Shown one piece after another: positions 29,251 to 37,314 of a DNA stretch of 64,000 nt. The stretch is taken from NCBI GenBank assembly GCA_001931535.1, contig CP016211.1:7363703-7427702 (forward strand). The letters are read 5' to 3'. Position numbers and translations under genes: made by a program. Source of the stretch: Minicystis rosea (GTDB lineage: Bacteria; Myxococcota_A; Polyangia; Polyangiales; Polyangiaceae). A model generated the notes under the pieces. That model saw nothing but the letters and a program-made list of their open reading frames with translations, searched no databases and was not told the DNA's origin. Every line of letters begins with the position of its first letter. Position 1 is the first letter of the stretch.

Positions 29251-30117
29251 CTATGGGAGCCTGGGCTTGGGACCAGTCTCGGTCCCACCCCGACGGACCT
29301 CTACGACCCGATGGTCGCGATTGGGTGGTCCTGCCCTTGGGCCGCGTGATTCGGTCCGGCCGCGGCTGCCTCCTTGATTCGACCGTGGTCTCGGGTGGAT
29401 GCTGGCCACCTTGCCATTGCAGGCGTCTGCGATTCGCACCGCCTGCTGCAGATCTTCTGAAAGGGGACGCGAGAGGAGCGCCACCACGGCGACGCCGGAC
29501 ACATCCTGGTCCGCGGCGCGCGATTTGCCCAGCGTAACCATCCGCCCGAGGCGATGTTTGTCGCCCCAAGCCACCGCGCGCCCCTCGGAGACCGCGCGCT
29601 TCACCTCGGCCGGCTCGGCTGCCGAGGCTGCATCGCAGGCCACGATCACGAGCGAAGCCTCACCCCGCTGGCAGGCTTCGATGACCGTCTCGGCGCCGTG
29701 CACGAGCTGTCGTGAACGGACGGCCGCCGCGAAAAGACCTTCGATGCGGCGGTCCATGGCTTCTTGGATGGCACGAGCGAGCGAGGCGGCGTTCATCGGC
29801 AAGCGGGCGCCGTCTGCCGCAAGCACGAACAGCGCCCGACCCTTGGTGGAGCGGGCGAGCCCACCTTTGACCGCACGATCCAGGCACGAGGGTCGCGCGT
29901 GCACGTGCGCACCCCGGCCGAACATCCTGCCGTGGACGTCCACGGCGATCTCCCCGGCAGGCCCGAGCACGAGCCGGAGGAGGTCCCGAGACTCCTCCGC
30001 ACCCGTAGCGAGATCGACGTGGCTCGCGCAGCCCACGCACGTGCGCGTCCGGCCACGGGGAGCCTTTTCAGCCTCCCGCACCGCACCGCTTTCGACGTGA
30101 GCCACCGCTACACCCAT
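29251..30117 (-). CDS. YlxR (DUF448) - L7Ae-like RNA-binding fusion
   Basis: This is a 288-residue protein that joins two RNA-binding modules usually encoded by ylxR and ylxQ. The N-terminal DUF448/YlxR domain has the motif RTCVGCASH, then LLRLVLGPAGEIAVDVHGRM and RGAHVHARPSCLDRAV. The second half resembles the ribosomal L7Ae/YlxQ fold (QLVHGAETVIEACQRGEASL, VIVACDAASAAEP, WGDKHRLGRMVTLGKSRAA). The C-terminal 60 residues are basic and disordered. The ATG at 30117 falls 28 bp after the nusA stop. Such fusions occur in other proteobacteria. It probably works in RNA processing or ribosome assembly together with NusA and IF-2. Confidence 0.85.
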   Translation of the reverse strand: MGVAVAHVESGAVREAEKAPRGRTRTCVGCASHVDLATGAEESRDLLRLVLGPAGEIAVDVHGRMFGRGAHVHARPSCLDRAVKGGLARSTKGRALFVLAADGARLPMNAASLARAIQEAMDRRIEGLFAAAVRSRQLVHGAETVIEACQRGEASLVIVACDAASAAEPAEVKRAVSEGRAVAWGDKHRLGRMVTLGKSRAADQDVSGVAVVALLSRPLSEDLQQAVRIADACNGKVASIHPRPRSNQGGSRGRTESRGPRAGPPNRDHRVVEVRRGGTETGPKPRLP

Positions 30118-30145
30118 CTTCGCTCGAACCTCCCGACGTTCCTTC

Positions 30146-31792
30146 TCAGCCTTGGCGCGCCGCCTCGGCCGCGCGCCGCGCTTCCGCGCGCGCCGACTCC
30201 AGCACCTTCTGCTCGCTGTCCACGAACTCGCGGGCACCTTGCTTGATGGCGCGCGCCTTCTTGATCCCGAGGCCGGTGCGGATGGCGAGGCGATCCTCGT
30301 CCTCACGCAGCACGTCCTCGACCGTCTTGTAGCCGGCCTCCTCGAGGAGGAGCACCGTGCGATCGCCGACCCCGCGGATGAACATCAGCCGCTCGCGATC
30401 GGAGAGGGGCTCGGTGCGCGAGGCCGCCGCGCGGATGCGCTGCTGGCGCAGGCGCTCCATCGTGGTGTCGGCCTGGGCCTTGATGCGCTCCGCCGTCTCG
30501 GCGCCGCCGAAGCCGGGGATGGCCGCGAGCTCTTCGATCGAAGCCTCGCTGACCTCTTCCAGGGCGCGGAAGCCGAGGCGGTACATCGACTTCGCGATGG
30601 TCTCGCTGACGCCGTCGATCTGCTGGAGGGCGCTGATCGCCTCCTCCTCCATCTGCTTGAACTTGGTCTCGCTGATGATGTCGAGCTTCCAGTTCGTGAG
30701 CTGGGCGGCGAGGCGCACGTTCTGCCCCTTGCGGCCGATGGCGAGGCTCAGCTTCTCGTCGGGGACCACGAGCTCCATGCGCCCGTCGGCCTCGTCGACG
30801 ATGACCTTGTGCACCTCGGCCGGCTGGATGGCGGCGATGACGTAGCGCGCCGGATCGCGGTCGAAGGGCACGATGTCGATCTTCTCGCCGCGGAGCTCCT
30901 GCACGACGGCCTGCACGCGCGAGCCCTTCATGCCGACGCACGCGCCCACGGGATCGACGTCCGCGTCGCGCGACGTGACGGCGATCTTGCTGCGCGCGCC
31001 CGGCTCGCGGGCCACGGAGACGATGCGCACGATGCCCTCGTAGATCTCGGGCACCTCGGCCTCGAAGAGCTTCTCCACGAGGCGCGGATCGGAGCGCGAC
31101 AGGATCACCTGCGGGCCGCGGGCCTCGCGATCGATGTCCTTCACGTAGGCGACGATGCGGTCGCCCGGGCGGTACGTCTCGCGCGGCGTCTGCTCGCGGA
31201 AGGGGAGCACGCCCTCGGTCTTGCCGATGTCGACGATGATGTTGTTGCCCTTCTCGAACCGGCGCACGATGCCGCGGATGAGCTCGCCCTTGCGATCCTT
31301 GTACTCGTTGTAGATGAGGTCGCGCTCGGCATCGCGGACGCGCTGGAGGAGGACCTGCTTGGCCGTCTGCGCGGCGATGCGGCCGAAGGTGGTGCGGCCC
31401 TGCTTGAGCTTGAGGACGTCGCCGAACTCGCGGTCCTGCTCGCGCGCCTTGTCGGCGTCCTCGGGGCGCCAGAAGACCTGGAAGCCGAGCTCCTCACCCA
31501 TGGTCGCGTCGAGCTTGTGCTTCTCGACGGCCTCGATGCTGATCTCGCGCTCCGGCTCGGCCACGTCCTCGACGACGGTCATGTACTGGAAGAGGTCGAC
31601 CTGACCGTTGTCGTCGTTGAACCGCGCCTCCAGCTCGCGGGTCGGCCCGAAGACGCTCTGCGCGGCTTTCAGGATCGCCGCTTCGATCGTCTCGACGAGG
31701 ATCTTCTTGTCGATCCCCTTCTCCTTCGCGACCTGGTCGAGGATGCTGCCGAGGCTGTTCTCCGTGCTCGGCACCGCTGCCATCGTTGCCAT
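30146..31792 (-). CDS. nusA: Transcription termination/antitermination factor NusA
   Basis: This is a 548-residue protein with the full NusA order. The N-terminal RNAP-binding domain is followed by an S1 domain (GELIRGIVRRFEKGNNIIVD). KH1/KH2 contain GMKGSRVQAVVQELRGEKID and the GRKGQNVRLA signature. Helix-hairpin-helix repeats follow (ELAAIPGFGGAETAERIKAQ and a second copy FIRGVGDRTVLLLEEAGYKT). It binds RNA polymerase and nascent RNA to control pausing and termination. ATG 31792 is chosen because it has upstream AGGAG; ATG 31783 is an alternative. It is 25 bp downstream of rimP. The tail is basic and helical. Confidence 0.96.
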   Translation of the reverse strand: MATMAAVPSTENSLGSILDQVAKEKGIDKKILVETIEAAILKAAQSVFGPTRELEARFNDDNGQVDLFQYMTVVEDVAEPEREISIEAVEKHKLDATMGEELGFQVFWRPEDADKAREQDREFGDVLKLKQGRTTFGRIAAQTAKQVLLQRVRDAERDLIYNEYKDRKGELIRGIVRRFEKGNNIIVDIGKTEGVLPFREQTPRETYRPGDRIVAYVKDIDREARGPQVILSRSDPRLVEKLFEAEVPEIYEGIVRIVSVAREPGARSKIAVTSRDADVDPVGACVGMKGSRVQAVVQELRGEKIDIVPFDRDPARYVIAAIQPAEVHKVIVDEADGRMELVVPDEKLSLAIGRKGQNVRLAAQLTNWKLDIISETKFKQMEEEAISALQQIDGVSETIAKSMYRLGFRALEEVSEASIEELAAIPGFGGAETAERIKAQADTTMERLRQQRIRAAASRTEPLSDRERLMFIRGVGDRTVLLLEEAGYKTVEDVLREDEDRLAIRTGLGIKKARAIKQGAREFVDSEQKVLESARAEARRAAEAARQG

Positions 31793-31817
31793 GACTCCGT
31801 CTCTCTCCTGATCTGGA

Positions 31818-32453
31818 CTACGAAGACTTGCTGGGCTTTTGCCCGCCGGGCTTCGCACCCGCGCCGTGTGAATCGCGGTCGCGGCTCATTTTTTTCTCGG
31901 CCTTTTGCGGCTTGCCCTTCGCGGCCTTCTTCGGCGCCGGGGCGAGCTCGAAGACGAGGTTCGCCTGCGCCACGTCGGCGAAGGGCACCTCGATGCGCTT
32001 GCCGTCGACGATGACGGCGATCCGGCCCTCCCCTTCGCTCGCGTCGAGCGTACCGCGCAGGACCCGTTGGCCGTCGGGCGCGGGCCGCGAGAGCTTCACC
32101 TTCGCCGTCTGCCCGACGAAGCGCGCGAATTCGGCCGGCGTGCGCAGGGGCCGATCGAGGCCGGGCGAGCTGACCTCGAGGTTGTAGTGAGGAGCGATGA
32201 GATCCTCGGTGTCGAGCACCGACGAGACGTCGCGGGAGACGTCGGCGCAGTCTTCCAGCGTGACCCCGCCACCTTGATCCGTGGTGCCTTCGCGCTCTAT
32301 CGTCACGCGCAGGACCCAGCCGACGCGCTCGGTGGTCCACTCCAGATCGACGAGGGAAACGCCATGCGCAGACAACACCGGGCCGATGGCCTCGCGAATG
32401 CGAGCGAGGTCGATGCCGGTCTGGGTGGGCTTCTGCGCTGAGCTGTTCTCCAT
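31818..32453 (-). CDS. rimP: Ribosome maturation factor RimP
   Basis: This is a 211-residue protein. The RimP N domain (IREAIGPVLSAHGVSLVDLE, WVLRVTIEREG) is followed by the conserved core VTLEDCADVSRDVSSVLD, YNLEVSSPGLDRPL and a C-terminal SH3-like strand set. It is needed for 30S maturation. The tail after residue 165 is Lys/Pro-rich and longer than usual. It opens the rimP-nusA-ylxR-infB operon. Twelve bases upstream of its ATG is the T-run of a terminator-like hairpin, so expression may be set by attenuation. Confidence 0.93.
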   Translation of the reverse strand: MENSSAQKPTQTGIDLARIREAIGPVLSAHGVSLVDLEWTTERVGWVLRVTIEREGTTDQGGGVTLEDCADVSRDVSSVLDTEDLIAPHYNLEVSSPGLDRPLRTPAEFARFVGQTAKVKLSRPAPDGQRVLRGTLDASEGEGRIAVIVDGKRIEVPFADVAQANLVFELAPAPKKAAKGKPQKAEKKMSRDRDSHGAGAKPGGQKPSKSS

Positions 32454-32465
32454 CGTCCCGGAGGC

Positions 32466-32505
32466 AAAAAAAAAGAGCCGATTCCCAAAACTGGGAACCC
32501 GGCTC
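32466..32505 (-). terminator. Terminator-like hairpin with nine-T run directly ahead of rimP (possible attenuator)
   Basis: On the plus strand nine As (32466-32474) are followed by GAGCCG (32475-32480) and TTCCC (32482-32486). A six-base loop comes next, then GGGAA (32493-32497) and CGGCTC (32500-32505). Read on the minus strand this is an 11-bp stem with a small internal bulge followed by nine Us, a canonical intrinsic terminator. It ends 12 bases before the rimP ATG, so it either ends an upstream transcript or attenuates the operon. Leader terminators before rimP-nusA-infB are known in some proteobacteria. Confidence 0.7.
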
Positions 32506-32895
32506 GCGGATCCACCTAGTTTGTCGGGCGCACCTTAGCCGAATGAGGGGTACCGCGCAAGGGGGTCGGGGCCGCACCTCGGGCGCTCCACCCGACGAGC
32601 CCAAGCCGCTGAAATCACGAGAGAATCTACCGAGAGCCGATCCCTCGTCGAGCCCGCCGGCCAGCGCGCGCCCCCATCTCTAGCGCGCTCCTGCATCCCG
32701 CGCGAGCGGGTGGCCGAGGGCAACGGCGCGCGAGATCGCGTCATGATCGATCGCGCGGGCGCCCTTCGATCCATCCCCCGTCACCACTGCCCACTGCGCA
32801 CGTGATCGCGTCGTGATCGATCGCGCGGGCGCTCTTCGATCGATCCCTCGATCACCACCGCCCACCGCGCGCCTCGATCGATGCGCCGCGCTCGA
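32506..32895. other. 390-bp gene-free stretch with tandem repeat
   Basis: No credible gene lies between the rimP leader hairpin and the next lipoprotein. It should contain the promoter region of the rimP operon, though I cannot point to a clear -35/-10 pair. Its centre and right part are two direct repeats rich in GATCGATCGCGCGGGC. The short open frames here have atypical composition and no start signals. Confidence 0.5.
32731..32871. repeat. Two tandem copies of a 70-71-bp unit
   Basis: Unit A (32731-32800) and unit B (32801-32871) align over their full length with a handful of substitutions and one inserted base. The shared core GATCGATCGCGCGGGCGC is identical. The unit is not coding. It stands directly upstream of the rimP operon and downstream of the small lipoprotein gene. 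Confidence 0.7.
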
Positions 32896-33447
32896 TCACT
32901 TGAACTCGACGCCGCCCATCACGCCGTTGTTGTCGGTCGTGAGGAGCCCGATCTGCCACGCGTTGCCTTGCCGGCGCGCCTCGAGCTTGGGCTTGTTCTT
33001 GTCGGGGCTGTAGCTCTGCGTGTCGCCGGAGATGCTCTGGAACACGAGGGCAACATCGTAGCTGCCGCCGCCGATGGCCTTCATGCTGTCGGCCCCGAAC
33101 GTGTAGATCTGGGTGACGTTGAGCTTCTTGCCGCGCGCCGTGTACGACTGCGCGTAGGTGACCTTGCCGGCACCGTCGATCGTGATCGACGCGGCGCCGC
33201 TGGCGTTGCTGACCGAGACGCGGCGGCCGTTCTTCCACGTGGCCTCGGAGTACTTCGTATACGTGCCCTTGAAAGGCACATCCATACGCGGCGCGGGCGG
33301 AGGAGGCGGAGGCGCGGGCGGAGGAGGCGGGGGCGGCGCTGCGGTCGCGGCCTTCTCCTTGTCGTCGTGGCGCTTCGAGCAGCCGAGCGACAGCGCGGCC
33401 ATGATGGAGAGCACGACGGTGGTGGTGACGATCGAGGGTTTGCTCAC
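32896..33447 (-). CDS. Small Pro-rich lipoprotein
   Basis: This is a 183-residue lipoprotein. GTG at 33447 gives a signal peptide (VVLSIMAALSLGC) with lipobox LGC. A run of about 20 prolines and alanines follows, probably a cell-wall-spanning linker. The remaining 130 residues form a beta-rich domain (FKGTYTKYSEATWKNGRRVS, ASITIDGAGKVTYAQSYTAR) that I do not recognise. It is divergent from the PPOX-like gene across 77 bp, so the two starts share a promoter region. Confidence 0.7.
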   Translation of the reverse strand: MSKPSIVTTTVVLSIMAALSLGCSKRHDDKEKAATAAPPPPPPPAPPPPPPAPRMDVPFKGTYTKYSEATWKNGRRVSVSNASGAASITIDGAGKVTYAQSYTARGKKLNVTQIYTFGADSMKAIGGGSYDVALVFQSISGDTQSYSPDKNKPKLEARRQGNAWQIGLLTTDNNGVMGGVEFK

Positions 33448-33524
33448 GGCCAGCAGTGTCGCCCCGATCCAGGTCGCGCGTCCATCCGATGCCACCGCCC
33501 TCGGAGGCGTGGTAGGGAGCGGGG

Positions 33525-34601
33525 GTGCAGCGAATCGGCGTGATCGGAGGGGGGCTCGCGGGGCTCGCGGTCGCATTTCGCAGGTTGGCGAAGGGCGACG
33601 AGATCGTGCTCCTCGAATCGGCCGGCCGTCTGGGCGGCCAGCTCTGGACCGAGCGGACCTCGGGCTTCGTGGTCGAGCACGGCGCCGAAGGCTTCGTGGC
33701 CCGCAGCGAAGCGGTGCCCGCGCTCGCGACGGCGCTCGGGATCGGTGACGATCTCATCGGCCAGAGCGAGACGCGATCCTACGGATACGACGGCACGGGC
33801 CTGCGCGCGCTCGCACCCGGCGAAGCGGCGACGTTCCTCGGCTTTCAAGTGCCGAAGGAAGAGCTGGGCAAAGGCATCCGCACGTTTCGGCGTGGCATGG
33901 CTCAGCTCGCGGAGGCGCTCGGCGTGGCTATCGCGGATCGCGCCGACGTGCGCCGTGACGCGCGCGTCGCCACGATCGATCCGATCGCGAATCGATGGCG
34001 CATCACGCTCGCGGGCGGCGCCGCGGAGGACGTGGACGCCGTCGTGGTCGCGACGGGCGCCGTCGCCGCCGCGCGCATTCTGGAGGGTGCTTTCGGCGAA
34101 GCCGCGCGCGCGCTTCTGGCCGCGAAGACGGCGTCGTCCGTCACGGTGACGCTGGCCTATGCGCGCGACGCCATCGCTCACCCGCTCGACGCGACGGGGT
34201 TCGTGGTCGCGGAGGGGCATCAAGAGCACGGGCTCCGCGCGAGCACGTTCATCACCTCGAAGTTTCCCGATCGCGCACCGACCGATCACGTATCGCTGCG
34301 GCTCTTCTTCCGGCCGACCAGCGACGATCTCGCGGCGCTCGACGACGCGGCTTGGACGGCCCGCGCCGAGGCCGGCCTCGCGCGGGTGCTGCCCGTCTCC
34401 GGCCGCCCATTGCATGCGTGGGTGTCGCGTTGGGCCGATGCGCTGCCGGTGTTCGAGCCGCGCCACGTGGAGCACGTGAAGGCGCTCGAAGCGGCGCTCG
34501 CGGGGAGCGGCGTGATCCTGAGCGGATCCGCATTCCATGGCTCGGGGATCGACGCCGCCGTCCGCTCCGCGGAGAGCGCGTCGCGCGCCCTCGACGCGTA
34601 G
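33525..34601 (+). CDS. Protoporphyrinogen oxidase-like FAD protein, short form
   Basis: This is a 358-residue flavoprotein with GTG start and AGGGAG upstream. The N-terminal Rossmann motif IGVIGGGLAGLAVAFRRL and the segment VLLESAGRLGGQLWTER, then HGAEGFVARSEAVPALATAL, match HemY-type protoporphyrinogen IX oxidase. The C-terminal segment VILSGSAFHGSGIDAAVRSA matches the FAD-closing motif. HemY is usually about 450-480 residues, so this protein lacks roughly 100 residues of the middle substrate domain. It may oxidise protoporphyrinogen in heme synthesis or another substrate. No other hem gene is adjacent. I left the symbol empty because of the size difference. Confidence 0.75.
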   Translation: MQRIGVIGGGLAGLAVAFRRLAKGDEIVLLESAGRLGGQLWTERTSGFVVEHGAEGFVARSEAVPALATALGIGDDLIGQSETRSYGYDGTGLRALAPGEAATFLGFQVPKEELGKGIRTFRRGMAQLAEALGVAIADRADVRRDARVATIDPIANRWRITLAGGAAEDVDAVVVATGAVAAARILEGAFGEAARALLAAKTASSVTVTLAYARDAIAHPLDATGFVVAEGHQEHGLRASTFITSKFPDRAPTDHVSLRLFFRPTSDDLAALDDAAWTARAEAGLARVLPVSGRPLHAWVSRWADALPVFEPRHVEHVKALEAALAGSGVILSGSAFHGSGIDAAVRSAESASRALDA

Positions 34602-34608
34602 CCGTTCG

Positions 34609-35175
34609 TCACGCGCGCCCGCGGCTGTGTCCGGTGGTGACGCCGCCGGCGATCAGGTGCGCGACGCGGAGCGGCTCGGGGATCAGGCCATTCACCGAGA
34701 GCCGCGCGATCACGGAGCCCGCGTCGTCCAGCGAGATCCCCGCGCGCTGCACCATCAGGGCGCCGAGCGGCTCCATCGGACCGGCCTTCTCGATGAGCGC
34801 CCACTTCTTCTTGCCGCCGCGCACCCGCCCGAGCAGCGCATCGTGGATCGCCGGCAGCGACGGCGGCCGCCGCGCGACCACGAGCACCGGGATGCCGAGC
34901 GTCTCGTGAAGACCATGAATGTCGATCACGTTGAAGCCCGCGAGCGCGATGCCCTGAAACATGATGAGGCGCGTGTGGTTCGCGAAGCGCGAAGCGGAGA
35001 CGCAGGCGCCGACCGCGCGCGTCGCGTCGGCGCCGTCCCGCATCACGCGGGTGCTGAGGATGCCTTCGAGGCGCAGGCCCGCATACGCGGTGGCCACGAC
35101 GAGCACGCGGCCGCGATGATCACGGGCGAAGGGGCCATCGTCGATACCGATGACGTGTGAAAAGCGGTTGGACAT
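34609..35175 (-). CDS. DUF99 family protein
   Basis: This is a 188-residue protein with the DUF99 signatures: VIGIDDGPF near the N-terminus, STRVMRDGADATRAVG and LIMFQGIALAGFNVIDIHGL. The family is mainly archaeal and related in fold to endonuclease V; biochemical function is not settled. The Asp residues of the IDDGPF and RDGADAT segments could bind metal. It is convergent with the PPOX-like gene (7-bp gap) and divergent from the macrodomain gene (241-bp gap without a gene). Confidence 0.85.
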   Translation of the reverse strand: MSNRFSHVIGIDDGPFARDHRGRVLVVATAYAGLRLEGILSTRVMRDGADATRAVGACVSASRFANHTRLIMFQGIALAGFNVIDIHGLHETLGIPVLVVARRPPSLPAIHDALLGRVRGGKKKWALIEKAGPMEPLGALMVQRAGISLDDAGSVIARLSVNGLIPEPLRVAHLIAGGVTTGHSRGRA

Positions 35176-35416
35176 GCGGGATCCTGCGCGAGCTTAGCGC
35201 CTATCCCCGCGAAGCGAACGAAGCTGGGTGATCGAGATCGGTGCCGCGAGAGGCGCGACGCAAAACCCCTGCGCGAATCGGCGCCGCTGATGCTCGCGAG
35301 CTCGGCTGCTCGCCGAGGCTCATGTCGCGATGGCGCCGTACATGTCCCCAAAGGTTTCCTGAGCTTGGAGACGGTGCTCGAACCTGCGCTCGCGAAGGTG
35401 TACGTTCGGCAAACAC

Positions 35417-35881
35417 ATGATCGAGCCTGGACGAGGGGACCTGATCAAGTCGCGCGTCGAGGCGCTGGTGAACCCGGTGAACACCGTGGGCCTCATGGAC
35501 AATGGCCCCTCGCGCGAATTCAAGAGCGCGTTCCCCGACAACTTCAACGCGTTCCGAGGCGAGTGCGTCGCCGGGCGGGTGAAGGTCGGTCAGGTGTTCG
35601 TCTTCGAGCTCGGCACCGCGCTGCCTCGATACATCCTCAACGTCGCCACCAAAGCGCACTCGCGTAGCTCGACCACGCTCGCCTACGTCGACGCCGGGCT
35701 CGTCGATCTCGTCGCGCACGTGAAGCGGCTCAAGATCCAATCCCTCGCCATGCCCGCCATCGGCAACGATTTCGGCGGCCCCCCATGGCGGCTCCTGCGC
35801 CCGCGCATCGAGGCGGCCTTCGCGCCGCTGCCCGACGTGCAGGTGTTGCTCTTCGCGCCCAATGGGCCGCCGGGCCGCTGA
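35417..35881 (+). CDS. DarG-like macrodomain protein, orphan
   Basis: This is a 154-residue single-domain protein. The motifs ALVNPVNTVGLMDNGPSREF, FVFELGTALPRYILNVATKA and SLAMPAIGNDFGGPPW follow the macrodomain pattern of the DarG/TARG1 type, which removes ADP-ribose from nucleic acid or protein. The Lys of the 'NVATKAHSR' segment corresponds to the catalytic Lys region 'TKxHW' of DarG. DarG normally sits beside the toxin DarT; no such gene is within this window. It is convergent with the methyltransferase gene (46-bp gap). The start is the first ATG before the domain and lacks an obvious Shine-Dalgarno. Confidence 0.75.
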   Translation: MIEPGRGDLIKSRVEALVNPVNTVGLMDNGPSREFKSAFPDNFNAFRGECVAGRVKVGQVFVFELGTALPRYILNVATKAHSRSSTTLAYVDAGLVDLVAHVKRLKIQSLAMPAIGNDFGGPPWRLLRPRIEAAFAPLPDVQVLLFAPNGPPGR

Positions 35882-35926
35882 GATCCCGAGTCGCCGAGCT
35901 CCGCTGGATCTCCAACGTTCCGACCG

Positions 35927-36535
35927 TCACTCGGCAGTGACGTGTTGACCAGCCCGCCGCTCATCGATCGAGCTGCTCGGAAGCACGACCATGCTCCCCC
36001 GGCGTCGATGCTCCGGTGGCCAATGAAACCACGCATACTCCACGCTGTCCGTCCCCTGGCCGCTGAAGGAAGGCCGGTTCGGGAGGACGTAAACATCCGG
36101 CGCTCGCCGGCGCATCAGCTCGGCACGGCGCGCGGACGCGAGGAAATTGAGCCGGAGCAGCAGCACGACGTTCGACGCAATCGATAGGCCCTTTTCCAAG
36201 AACTGTTCCGCGAGGGAATAAGGCGGATTCGTAAAAAGGACATCGAACCTTCGCGCCGGATCCCAATCGAAGAAGTCAGTGCATACGACTCGCCCCTTGC
36301 CGCTCAAGCTCTTCTCCAGCAGAGGCCTGCACGTCTCCCGAAGCTCGACAGCTTGCCAGGACACATCGGCTCTAGCCTGTTGGACCGCACGAACGATCGC
36401 GCCATCGCCCGCACAAGGCTCGATCCACTCCCCGCCCGGAAGCGCCATCTCTTCCAAAGCACGCAGCACGCACCACCTCGGCGTCGGGTAGAAATCAGCA
36501 GGATTGCGCGTCCCACCACGGTTGGTCGAGCTCAC
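35927..36535 (-). CDS. N6-adenine-type DNA methyltransferase (phage-like)
   Basis: This is a 202-residue methyltransferase. FYPTPRWCVLRALEEM is typical of small class-I methyltransferases carried by phages. WIEPCAGDGAIVRAV is the AdoMet-binding motif I, and FTNPPYSLAEQFLEKG is the catalytic NPPY motif for N6-adenine. No separate target-recognition domain is present. I chose GTG 36535, with GAGG 8 bp upstream; TTG 36541 is possible. It may be a solitary methyltransferase or part of a mobile remnant: no restriction gene is adjacent. Confidence 0.8.
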   Translation of the reverse strand: MSSTNRGGTRNPADFYPTPRWCVLRALEEMALPGGEWIEPCAGDGAIVRAVQQARADVSWQAVELRETCRPLLEKSLSGKGRVVCTDFFDWDPARRFDVLFTNPPYSLAEQFLEKGLSIASNVVLLLRLNFLASARRAELMRRRAPDVYVLPNRPSFSGQGTDSVEYAWFHWPPEHRRRGSMVVLPSSSIDERRAGQHVTAE

Positions 36536-36632
36536 GGCCAATGCCTCGAAGGAGGAGAGTCAGAATCGATCGCAAACCGCAGCGGATCACCGCGCTGGGG
36601 GTCAGAACGCCCGACAGGCAACGTGAGATCCG

Positions 36633-37271
36633 TCATCGTGGGTTGAGCCTCTCCTCGACTTGCGCTCTGCCAGAAGAGTCCAGTTGCTCATCGGCGAGGA
36701 TCTCCAGGGTACGCGCGACGAAGCGAACTGCGCCCCCGCTGAGCTCGTAGTCGTCGACGCGAACGGAGATACCATCCAATCCGCGCGCCGAGAGGTCGAG
36801 GATTTCCATGCCGAAGGTGCTCGGCCCTCCTTCTTGAATCTCGAGCTGCCTGGGAGACCAGAACCGAAGGACGACTCGCCGCGAAGCACTCGCAAGGACG
36901 AGATCGACATACGGCTCACCTCCATCGGCCGGTGCGAGGCAGAGGTTGAATTCGAGGAGATCGTAATTGTGCGCATCCGGCAGCAGAGGATGCCTTGGGT
37001 CGATGCCCCAAGACGCATCACGCGCCTCGTCGTCGCCGTCCGGGAGGCTGTCGAGCCGATCGAGCAACCCCCGGAGCAATGTCCGCGCAAGGTTCTTGCG
37101 TCGACTCCGCCCGCTCGCCACATAGGTTCGATTCGTCGCTCGGTTCACGACTCGAACCATCCCCTCGGAAGCAGCCGACGGCTCGGTGAACGAGACACCA
37201 AGCTCCCCGGGAGCGAAGCATTGTCGCAGCGAATCGATGACGACGGGAACAGAGGGCAGCGTCGACTTCAT
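36633..37271 (-). CDS. Hypothetical protein
   Basis: This is a 212-residue soluble protein. I recognise no family. It has an acidic, mixed alpha/beta composition with a segment VDLVLASASRRVVLRFWSPR that looks like paired strands and a charged C-terminus. ATG at 37271; a GTG at 37283 is possible, and neither has a clear Shine-Dalgarno. It lies between the methyltransferase and ExbD genes on the same strand. Its codon use is less extremely GC3-biased than the housekeeping genes, consistent with accessory DNA. Confidence 0.6.
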   Translation of the reverse strand: MKSTLPSVPVVIDSLRQCFAPGELGVSFTEPSAASEGMVRVVNRATNRTYVASGRSRRKNLARTLLRGLLDRLDSLPDGDDEARDASWGIDPRHPLLPDAHNYDLLEFNLCLAPADGGEPYVDLVLASASRRVVLRFWSPRQLEIQEGGPSTFGMEILDLSARGLDGISVRVDDYELSGGAVRFVARTLEILADEQLDSSGRAQVEERLNPR

Positions 37272-37314
37272 GCTCGTGAACACGCGGCCATTGCGGATCG
37301 CACGCCAAGCTCGC

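Noticed and set aside
30152..32014. Plus-strand open frame antisense to nusA/rimP
   Set aside because: Leu/Asp/His shadow composition; the minus-strand genes are certain.
32731..32871. Tandem 70-bp repeat considered as CRISPR
   Set aside because: Only two abutting units with no spacers and no cas genes.
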